Source: Odiellus spinosus (lineage: Eukaryota; Arthropoda; Arachnida; Opiliones; Phalangiidae). Taken from it: 64,000 nucleotides of DNA. A program made the translations under genes and the position numbers. This document shows positions 36,076 to 48,000 of the stretch, piece by piece. Numbering within the stretch: the stretch's first letter is position 1; the number at the start of each line of letters is the position of its first letter. The DNA lies in contig OY987237.1 in assembly GCA_963920705.1 (NCBI GenBank), positions 7,036,601 through 7,100,600 of the forward strand, in the 5' to 3' direction. Under the pieces are notes generated by a model. That model saw nothing but the letters and a program-made list of their open reading frames with translations, did no database searches and was not told where the DNA came from.

Positions 36076-39000
36076 TTAAAATGACGTAAACTTACGGCAA
36101 ACTTCGCAATCGGTCTCGTCACTGTTATCCCCACATCCGTCAACACCGGAACATAATATAGCTGACGACCGACATCTGTTATTATCGCATTGAAAACTAT
36201 TAATCGGACACTTGGCACCTGAAATTGAAATTAATTCGGAATACAATTCAATTCGTATCTTAAAAAAAAGAGAGAATGCCAAAATAGGACCAATTTGGTC
36301 AAAATCGGGCAACAAATAATAAATCAGTAATAATTTTAAAAATTATTTTACAAGTTTAATTTAAGTCCGAGCAGAAGCCGATGAAACCCTCCTTTGAAGT
36401 CTACTACTCTAATGTTCCCTATAGCGCGCCTCTCTGTATGGGTAGAATTCCCAATTTTACGAGATCGGAGGGGTCCTACTTCATGCCCCTGTCTACGGAA
36501 AATTGGAAATTCTCTCTCTCCACAAATTACGACGTTTTTTTGACGAACTCCAAGGCTGCTAGAGATATTCGCTCGACGAACTCCCGCTCCAAAAATATCT
36601 ACCGTTAGGAGGCGTACGAATCGCGCTTTTTGAAACTAACCCATACAGAGAGGAGTAGACAAGACCCGGGAGTAATAGACTTCAAAGGAGGTTTTCATCG
36701 GCTTCTGGTCCGAGTATGGTGTTTTGCCTCTTTAATTTTTTTTGTCCTAAACCTTACCTTTGTCACAAACATCCTCCAACTCGTCACTACCATCTAGGCA
36801 ATCAATAACCGCGTTACAGAATGTGTACAGTGGTAAACATTGTCCACTAGCGCATCTAAAAGCGTCAGGATCGCACGGAATACCTAAAAATACGCAACAT
36901 AAACCCAAATGTTATACCTTATATAAGATAGTGTAAAAAGATTTAAAAATAAACATTAAACTAATTTAAATCTTACATGGAAAATAGGCTTAGCTGGATT
37001 CATGGAGATCCTGAATCGACCTTTATATGGAGAACTAAGAATCTCCATGAATCTAAACCTATTTCCGGATAAGTTTTAAATTTATTTCTATAGTTTAATA
37101 TTTGTTTCTAATCGATAAATTTGAGGAATCGATAAAAAAAATCACTTGTTGTCAGGTTGCATTCTCCCTTTAAATATATTTACCTTTGTAACATCGGGCT
37201 TCGTCACTTCCGTCCGGGCATTCCCATCTTCCGTTGCATACCGTGGCTCGAGATAGACAAGTACCGTCATTGCAACGGAACGCTTCCCTTGGACATTCTA
37301 AAAAAAAATTAACAACATTTAGTCTCTATTTTATCAAGAAGGATCAGACAAGGAGAGGAAAAGTGGGGCTGCGTTGAGTTAGAGAGAGAAGATCCAACCT
37401 CCCACTCGGGTGGAAAGGGGGATAGGAAATTCTCGAGGTAAACTGTTGTCACGTGGTTACTAGCGTCGTCGGCTACTACGCGTCTCATAAAGGATCCGTT
37501 TTACCCACGTGACAACATTTTACCACGAAACATCTCTACCCCCGTTCTCCCAGAGTGGGAGTTTAGGCAGACGCAGTAGGAACTGCGCCGTCCCCACTTT
37601 TCCTCTCCTTGTCTTATCCTTCTTGATTTTATTAAAGGGAATTTTGGAGCTAAAAATGGAACAGCTTTTGATGTTATTTTTGGAATCAAAGAATGCCAAA
37701 AAAAAGTATTCGAGAATTTTCAAATTAATATTAGATACGTTTTTGGTGTCTAAATTAATTTCTTAAGTTTCTAGTTAAGTTTAATGTAAGTATAAATTCG
37801 GGCCAATCATATTATTCCAGCCTTCAATAGCGCTTGAAATTTCATAACATTAGTCCGGCGTTTGGCGTCCAAGGTCTTGGAAGTCAAAAGTCGAAAGAAT
37901 TCTCAAATACCGTTTATTGGCATCCATTGATTCCGACAATAAAATCAAAAGCTATTCCATTTTTATCTCCAAGTTTCCTTTTAATAATTAAATTTTTAAC
38001 TTAATTACCATTAGCGTTGCAAAATTCTTCATCGCTTCCATCTGCGCAATTGTTCTGCCCATCGCAGACGAAATACCACGATATACATTGACCATTTTTG
38101 CATTGAAATGTGTCGTTTTTGCAACCTATATATTTATTTTTTGGATAAAATAAAAAGAAAGTGCTTGAATCATTAACGTGATTTGTTAGGAAACTTTGAC
38201 CCTTTTCTTTCTACGAATAAATTATTCGTAATTTTATTTTTAAGATTATTTAGGATCTTAAATAATTTTTAAGTGGGCTAGACTTATTGATATGTAAATT
38301 TGAATATTTCGTTTTCATAAAAAGAGAACGTAATGTTATTTATACCTATTTACCGACATAATGTTTTTAAAAGAAAATTATATATTGACTTTAGAAAAAT
38401 ATTATTTTTGGTGTGTCTGGGATTTAGAATAAATTTGATTTACTGCGTCGCACCTTGAGAAAGGGGCCCATATTCTTATAGAATACATCTTGAGAATCAA
38501 CTGTAGACTATACAATAGCTAAGAGACCATACTTCCATGACGTAGTTTAAAAATTTCGAAAATTGTGATTATAAAATATATATTTTTACTGTCGCGGTAA
38601 TTTTGTTCAATTCTGCATATGTATATATATATTGAATCATTTTTTAACGATAAACCCGAAAAAGCTACTCAATTTCCATTTGGAGTCCGTGATATAGCGT
38701 CACTTTAAATCTGTTAAATTGATTTTCTATTTCTATCTCTAAAAGAAAAAATATATATGTTTCGTAAAGTTCTCACGATCAAGTTATGCAAATTAAATCC
38801 CAAGGTCATTTGATAAAACTTATTAAAACAAAGCACGGAGATCTAGGAGATGATGTGGCCATCGTTAATTGAACCATAGATTGAATAAAAAAAAATACTA
38901 TCTTCATTAGCCCTATGTTGAAATAATTTGGGTTATCGACATCTTAGACGATAGTGACCTTGGCATGGGTTAAAACACCCAAAATTTGAGGGAGCCTCTT

Positions 39001-42000
39001 TGAAATAATTCAATGGCAAGTACTTTTATTTAATATTGTTATTAATGGGGCCCAAGTCTATGATGTGGTACCTCAAAAGGCGCCTTCCCTTCTCAAAAAA
39101 AAAAGGAAAAAATAGGTTTTTCTTTAGGTAGGGAGACTTTAGCTCTTAGCCATTAATGTACCATATATAACATCAAAGACCTGGTTTTTAAATGGTTTAA
39201 AAGGTTTTTAGCGCTTTGCCTCTTTAAAAATCTATCTCAATATAAATATAACATATTTTCTATAGAAATCAAAACTTCAAAAGTAGGTTTTTGAACCAAG
39301 AATTGAATTTTTTGTTGTAAAAATTGTATCAGAAGGGTGAGGTTGTTGATTTTTGACGATCCATAAACGGCTAACATTCTAAAAATGATCTATCTTTAAT
39401 CGAAAAAAAACGAGTTATTCTACGGGAATTTGAATTACTTTTAAGTCTGCGCAATTTAACTAACGTGTCAATGTTCCAAAAATGGTTTTTAGGGATAATT
39501 TGGAAGAATTTTGATACCCATTGTAAGTTTTCCACGCGCTATATAGGATTGTATAAGGGTTTTACAATGGATGTTTTCCGTATCTAGTATAGCTTTAACT
39601 GTACCGCAAATTCCGATTGAAATATCTATAAGACTTTTTTAGCGTTTTCATTCCCTGCTCGATTTATTTTTTCGCTGTGGTCAGGGGTTCCTTTAATTAC
39701 ACCAGGTGGTCATCCAAGCGGTTAACATTGTACGCGTATACAGTACTATAAGTTGTTTATGGGAAAAAAAAATAAGGTTTTTATACCCAAAAATATTTTA
39801 TAGGGATTTTTTTAACCCCAATGTTAATACAAAATTTAAATTGGATCCCATTAACTATTTCAAAGCGAAAGTTAGTTAAAGTTAAGATTTTAATTTGTAT
39901 ATATTGCTTATTGACAGTTTAATCACTCAAAGTTTAAAGTGAAGATTAAAAATTAACTTAAATTTTCAACACCAATATTTCGCTCACCAATTAAATTGCG
40001 CAACATTATTAAATATGTCCAATCATATAGCTCGTCCAATCAGCCTTCAGTATAGTTATAATACTATATTGTAAACCAATCATCTTTAGATAAATTTAAC
40101 GCCAAATGGAAATTGAATAGAAACTTCGCAAAGATCATTAAAAAATTATTATTTTGTATAAATATGCAGAATTGAAAATTTTCTAAAATTTTTAGATTAA
40201 AATTTTGCGCAATCGACGTCATCGCATTATGGTCACGTGGCTATTGTAGAGCCTACAGTTAATTCTCGCGCGTTCTGGCACCACTGATAAAGTCGCTTTC
40301 GCGCCGTTTTTCGCGTAAAAGTACTTAATCCAGATCAAGTACCTTTCGTACGAAAAGTTTCGACATTTTCTTACTCTGTCAAAGCTTTAATAGAAATCAC
40401 ATTCTGATTTCATCTTTTCATGAACTTACCATATATTTCAAATAAACATGTGATATTTTTAGTACGTGTAAAGGTGGGGAGGGGGGCTAGAAGTTCGTTC
40501 AACGCATAACCCAAAATTAAACCAATCGGAAATTAGGTCTATAGATAATCTCAGGAGGGCCCCTAAATCAGTAGCCACGTTTTTGTTACAAACAAAATTT
40601 TTTAGTGGGCCTCGCGTTTGCGTGTTGACTACTATGTTGCCTATAAATTCTATTAAAATCGCTACCTGAATTTTAATTCGATTTCAAACAAAATCGTGCT
40701 ACAGAATAAAAAAAATCCCACAATAAGCAGAGTTTTGTTCAAACGTGATCAAACATTTATTTCAGTAATCTAGGCTCTGTAAACTTAATTTTGGATCAAC
40801 CCTGACTTCAGAAAGGTCAAGAATGTTCGAGAATGGGGCACCCTAGTTTTTTATCTTATTATTTAGGCTTTAGTATAGCCATGTATACAAAAATAATTCT
40901 ATATGTGGTAGAATCCAAATTATTATTGAAAAATGAGTTTTTATTTTCCCTATATCGATATTTAAGGTTCCTTTCAAAACTGTAAGGAATGAACTAAATC
41001 CTAATGGACCACCAACTTCGATTTTTATGTTCAGGATCACCGATTTTCCGCCGAATTATTGCATAATTTCGATTGAATAACTTAAACTAACTTTGAACTG
41101 AGCTAATTAAGGTTAGAGCTCGGAATTGGATAATGACTAACTTCGGATAATTCAAATGGATACGAATTATCCGGAGATAAAATTTGAAACTCGATTAATA
41201 AACAAATTACGCGTTTATTCGAAAGGAACGCCAAGATAAAAATACGACGTTTCTCGAAATCCGTGTTGAATGAAATATATCCTAATAATTATTATTTAAT
41301 CTAAATCGAAAGGAACAGCGACTAAAACACTACATTCTAGCTTCGAGATCTCAATTTGGGTTCAAATCCGCGAAGAAACTCGAATTTCGTAAAAGTACCT
41401 AATTCAGAAATTCGTTTTCTGCGATTTGTCAGACTCATATATAACAATTGCCTAGATTTCGTCTACCCAACTATGAAATTACTAAATATTATACAAAAAA
41501 GAGATTGCTTCGCACCCTTAAAAATGGTTCTTTATCTGATCGGGTTAAACCCATGATGGGACAGAAATTAAACGTTAAAGAAAGAGCAATTTAAATTTTT
41601 TAAATAAATTTATAGTCAGTGGTTTTAGTCTAAGTCTGCTCCAAGATTCTATTATGATTAAAATAAAAATATTAATATTTCTGAACTTACCAGTGTTAAT
41701 GGCGTTACATTTGGGCGTGGCTTTAACGCAGTTACAAATTCCTTCGACGCACGCGCTGTTAATATCCCTGGCTTGACATTCGGCCGAATGATTGCATCGA
41801 TGACCCAACGAAACTGGTGATGCAACAATTATTAGCGGCGTATCCACGGACGTTACGCTTTCGGCTAAATAATTAATAGCAATTATGAATATTTAGTGAT
41901 ACTCTATTAATTACCGAGCAAAATTTAATTAACCGAGAATCGTTTAAAAATATCATTCCCTACCCTAGGGCGGTTTTTTTTTAAAGAAAAACTTATTTTT

Positions 42001-45000
42001 TAAATATTTTCAAGTTCGATTTAAATTACCCCTTTTAAACCGAAAATTCGCATCCGTTCCGAATTATTAGGTTGATTAATGGAACAACTTGCAACGAATG
42101 AAATTAACTAATTCAAACTGAAAAGGACAAGTCTGGTGAAATAAAAATGATATTTTACTAAAATCGGACGAAATAATTCGTTTTGAAATTTTTAAAGTTT
42201 ATAAAGCGGAAGTCTTTCCTCGTGACGTAACGCGCGTGTGATAAGCAAAGTTCATTTTTAATCAAACACTATTAATCTATAGTGTCAGAACGTCCGTAAC
42301 GTTTTGCAGAATGTTCTAGAAGGTTCCACAAAAGTCTGGAGAGTTCTAGAAAATTCTGGAAAGTGCTTGAAAGCTCTTGAAAGGTTTATAAAGTTCTGGA
42401 AAATCCCGGAAAATTCAAGAAAAGTCAAGAACATTCTGGAAAATTAACTATGGAAAGTTGTGGGACATTCTGAAAAATTCTAGAAAATTCTAAAAAATTC
42501 TAGCAATTTCTGAAAAATACTGAAAAATTCTAGCAAATTCTAGAAAATTCTGAAAATTTCTGAAAAATTCTAGCCTATATGTACCGTGATGTTTCACAGG
42601 GTTTTTGCTAGTCTATTTTAATTTTTGCACACTTGTCCTTTAATTTGAAACTGAAATGAAATAAATACGGGAAATCTTACCTTCTTTAATTTTGATTTCC
42701 GGTTCGCACTGTATTCCGTTACGGGAAGTGACGTAACCGGGTTGGCATCGACAGACGGGTCCCTCTTCTTCCTTGTGGCAATGGGAATTGGGCGTGGTTC
42801 CTTGACAGTCTTGGTCGCTCGCGCAAGGGCTAGTTAAATCTATTTTAGAAAAATATAAGAGAGGTATATTGAGAAAATAATGAAAATTTATGGAGTTTTA
42901 GGTATAAACGCTTGTGTAGGAATCAAAACGGAAGTTAAAATTATTATTATAGGTCTGTTCGTTATATAAGCTTTAATCATTCGTCATCCTTCGAAGTTAC
43001 CATGGTACAAATGTCGTTGAACTCTCGAAATATTGAATTATTTTCACAGTAACCGGAAGTTAGGCTTAGATATTTAAAGTCATTATTTATGCATAAAGAC
43101 TAGTTTAATGTTTTGCGTTTTGAACGTCGTCTGCTTAAACTTAACTGGGTTTCTTTTTTAGATATTCTCGAAATATTGAATTATATTCACCGTACCGGAA
43201 GTTAGGCTTAGATATTAAAAGTCTATTGAAATTAGTAAAACGTTTCGCGTCTTGACCGTCGTCTGCTTTGCATAGTTTATTTTAGAAAATATAGGATTAG
43301 TTTAGTTTAACTATTCTTTATATGTTTAACTATTCCACCGTCTGCCGTAACCTTATTACAAACAAATATTAAACTAGAAATAAATTTAAAACTTTCCATC
43401 AAAAAGGCTTAGCTGAATTCATGGAGATAACCTGAACTCTCCTCGACCAATGACATTTATCGATGGCCCTTATCTGGGGAATGCAGGATCTCCATGAATC
43501 CAGCTAAGCCTATTTTAAATTAATTCGTATTCATTTGATACGCGTATGTTTATATAATTTAAGGGTTTTATATTAACAAACAATTTATCCGAGATTAAAA
43601 TATCTGAAAAAGCCAATCAATGGATATCCGAAGTTAATCTTATCTGATTCCGAGCTTTAACCAAAGGTTTAACTTTATTTATTTATTATTTTTTTTTTTT
43701 TCATGACTGAAGGATCTTTAAAATTGATTTTAAGCCTAATCTTGAGGAGTTTAAAACTGGTTTATTACTGTCTTTTTATCCTTCACCTTATTTAGAATCA
43801 ATCAAATTTATCTTTAATTATCACCACCCTTATCTTAACTTTCAACCAACTTTTTAAATCTTTTTCCTGGTTGATAATTTAACTTAAAACCTATCGTACT
43901 TATTAAGGGGCCTCATTTTTTTTTAAAGAAAAAAGCCACAAAAGCATGAAAATCGACTCCCAAAATTTTATTTTGCCAATTATAAAAAACCCCAAGATTA
44001 CCCCGATGATACGGCCCAAGGGTTATTTGAAATTCGAACATTAAAGGGGTGGTAAAATGAGTTTTAATTAGTATTTATCATAATTAGATAATTACGTTTC
44101 CAAAATCATCCCTCTAAAAAAAAGTAATTATACTTTTGTAGAGTTATAGTTTAGGTTTACCATATAATTTGAAATTAGAAAATCGTTCCAAGTCCTGATT
44201 GGTCAAACATGATGACTATAATTCCCGAGGGACAATAAAGCCAAGCAAGACCCTCATAAATTCCATCCCTCTCCCGACTGAAAAGTGATGCCAAAAATAA
44301 ATTCAAAAGCTGTTCCATTTTTAGCTCCAACTTTCCATTTAATTTTCATAAAAAAAACTAAATTAAATAAATAAAATAAAAATTATTTTAGTAACACTTT
44401 ACTCCGCCTTTAAAATTATTTAATTATGCAATAATACCATATTAATCGTTACATTTCATCAACCCTTTAATTCTTAGCGATTTAAATTCATAATTGTCCA
44501 ATTAGACAGATTTATCTCATCAAGTTTTAAGTTTACTTCTATGCCTATCTAAAAAAACGAATTTTTAATCAGATTTCTGTCGCTATGATTTTGACCAATT
44601 TTTCTTTTTCAACGATGGGTTTTGAAATTACCCCGCGGTTATAATTTTTTTAACTTGAATATGTACCGTTATCGAAGGCGGAACTTGTATATTTTAAATA
44701 TACCCTTTTGACTAATGAGTTCGCGTGACTATAAAGGCTTAAACTTTATCGTCAAAATCACTTTGAAATTTTGAAATCGTGATGAAGATGGGGGTGAAAA
44801 GTTGATTTCGTCATTTTACGTCACGAATTTTGGCTTCAAATCAGCCTTCCGCTCATTCAAGAGGGTCGAATGAAGGTTAATACGTTAGTTCACGAAATAA
44901 AAACTAAAATCTTTAACTGTAAAGGTTTAGTGAAGTGCAATAAATAATTTTTTTACGATATGTCCCATTACAATTTTATGTTTCAATGCTTTAGAGGAAG

Positions 45001-48000
45001 TAGGCATTATTATGACTTTATTTTTTAAAGGGAGAATGCAACCTAATAACAAGTTGTTAGACAAGGTTTACTGTCGCGTGATTCGTCAGTGACTGTTTAA
45101 CGATGAACCATTGTTAAGCCTACTTTTCGTGTACCAGTTTAAAAATATGTTTATAATCGTTGGTTTCAATTGAATTTGAAATATTTAAACGATAAATAAT
45201 TGGTAGAAAATATTTGGCTGTTGGATTGCATTTTCTCTTTAAAAAAAATTGGATAAAATGTTTTTATTTTTCAACCTCACTTCAAAGTGAATATAATTCG
45301 GAGTTCCTCCATGGATAAACATTAGATTTGACTTGCTATGGAAGAATATTATTGACCTTTAACCTTCGAGGGTACAATATGGGTGGAGTTAAGGTTAACA
45401 TATTACTTGGTTTTTTTATTTCGAACTTTTTTATTTCAAGTTTAACCGTTGATTTTAAGTTGTTTTGGGAGTTTAACCCGAAGACTACATGGGTTAAGGT
45501 CAATAGAACTGTTGACCCCTGACGTAATGCGGCGTAGACACTGTTTTGGTTTCGAGGCATTTAAGAAACCGCCCAAAACTTTTATTTATTCAAAATCTTT
45601 TTTGAAAGGAACTTGGTAAATTGGCCATGAAAAGTTAAATTTTCGATGAAAACGAATTTTTCTTAGATACAAAAAAAGGTTTAGTTTAGTTTTACTAAGG
45701 AGTTAGTTAAACCCATTATTTGATGATCGAAATATTTTGCTTATTATGTAATTAAAATCGCATTAATTTAAAACCCAGTTCTTTAAAAATACGTTTTTAT
45801 TACTATATTTAAACTAATATTTAAATTATTATATTTGTTTGTAAATTTTTTGCTGGTTGATTAGACCTATTTAAAGGATATGGAATCGTAACAAAAATCA
45901 TGAGAGCTACGGTCACACTAGCATTTCTTAAATCGATTTGAAACGGTAAAATCAATCCGATATTCAAATCTCCAGGAATCGTTTTAAACGTCTTTATAAA
46001 TCGATTTATCGCTTGTTGGAACCGAATCGGTACGAAACTGGTTCCCGAAGCAGTTTCGAGAAATCTAATCGATTCGATAAAAGACGGTTTCCATTCACAC
46101 GACATAGCGAAACGTTTTTAAACGGTTAAAATCGATTCCAAGGCCTAGTATGAACGCGACTTTTTTGTTAGCTCTCTCTAATAGGTTTTAAATAAAGGAT
46201 TATTACCTAACCCCTTAAACGTTTTGAATATAAATCGGTGCAATTTTTACACATCCTGTAGTCTATGCACTAACCCTTTAAATGTACTAACCGCCGAAAG
46301 GCATCACGTTGCATTTTTTTTTTTTTTTTTTCCTTATTATTTTAATTTTTCTTTTCCGTTGGTTTGGGTGCCTGTTAGCTTGTTATAGTTGCATCATATG
46401 TAAAGGATGGGAACCAAATTAGATAATATTATTTTGTTACCCAGGTGACCTTAAACATCCGGCAAGTTTCCTGACCCTTTTTACTCGGGTTCATTATTTG
46501 GCCCTATCTGTTATTCTTTCAACTAGCTTTTCCCAAAAATTTATCTTCTAGTCCAACTGACAATTAATGCTTATATTAAGCAAATTAATACGGAAGATTC
46601 CCATAATGAGACACTAAAGTGCCTTTTACACCATCCAACTTCACAGTTCATACGGCAATTAAAAATAACTTGCTCAAAAACCATGAAAAATAATGGGACA
46701 TATAAAATGTAAGATTTTGAAGCTGAACATTTACGAATAGCAAAGCATTTTAAAATTAACTTTATTGAATTTTCTAGAATGTTTTAAAATGTTCTAAAAT
46801 AATCTAGACTGTTCTAGACTATTCTAGAATGTTCTAGACTATGCTAGAATGGTCTATACTATTCTAGAATGTTATAGACTACTCTAGAATGTTCTAGACT
46901 CTGCTAGAATGGTCTATACTATTCTAGAATGTTTTAGACTACTCTAGAATGTTCTAGACTCTGCTAGAATGGTCTATACTATTCTAGAATGTTCTAGACT
47001 ACTCTAGAATGTTCTAGACTACTCTAGAATGTTCTAGACTACTCTAGAATGTTCTAGACTATGCTAGAATGGTCTATACTATTCTAGAATGTTCTAGACT
47101 ACTCTAGAATGTTCTAAACTCTGCTAGAATGGTCTATACTATTCTAGAATGCTCTAGAATGTTCTATATACTGTTCTAAAATGTTCTAGTATGTTTTGAA
47201 ATGTTCTAGAATTTTTCAGGACTTTTTATTTTATACTCAAATATTTAAAAAATATATTATTAACTTTGATGTGAAACTTATAACCACGCTAAGACTATCT
47301 TTAATCTAATCTTTCGGATCTCTCTAACTTATCAGTGTGATACCATTATGATAAGGAAAATATAACCGCATAATCACAGGATATCACGCTTTATAAATAT
47401 AAGAATGATTTTTTTACGGTAGCTGCCTCAGGCGAGTAAATTACAGTTCTGTCAAAATTTGGGGAAGATATTTTGTAGATGACGATCTTCGTCACCTTTC
47501 TACCTTCTAAAATTGACCAATTATGGCCCACAATTCCCACCTCACACACTCCAATAAGGGAACTTACCCAAAATCCACCCATCAATTCGATATAGAAAAT
47601 AATATTCCGAAAGTTTATTCAACCGTTTGCTAAACATTCTATTTGAACACGTATTAGATTTAACAATATCAATTCCCCACGCTGCAAAACTAATCTGAAT
47701 TTTATTTAAGTTAGATTCAAAGATCCCACGTCTCGCGGAGGATGAAGTCACTTTTCCTCAAAGAAGTATTTAGCGCAGTGTTGTAATATCTCTGGCTCGC
47801 ATAAACTATTTAAAAGCCATTTTACGAAACAATTCTTAGTGGGTGATCCCTTAAATATACTTGAATTTCATTCGTTTATTTCGTCATATTTATAGTCTAA
47901 TTTAAATCATATTTTTGGGGGTTCCTAAGTGTCTGAACGTCAAAAAATCAAAACTAAACGTAGCCTATACTTATATTTTCGCGATTATGCTAGTAATCTT

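Noticed and set aside
36381..36608. 75-codon plus-strand open frame
   Set aside because: Lies inside the second Family D MITE, within an intron on the opposite strand.
37501..37766. Open frames on both strands
   Set aside because: Product of the foldback MITE at 37335-37625 plus Family F sequence.
42681..42829. Alternative acceptor for exon 6 at CTAG|CC, implying a missing exon in the large intron
   Set aside because: The AG ten bases upstream keeps the frame with exon 5 directly, so no extra exon is needed.
45328..45560. Overlapping open frames of 64 and 74 codons on opposite strands
   Set aside because: No domain, no splice support and no cysteine pattern; located inside an intron.
45821..46105. 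94-codon minus-strand open frame in the 6.3-kb intron
   Set aside because: Covers a Family E MITE that also occurs at 9446; no cysteine module and no splice signals.
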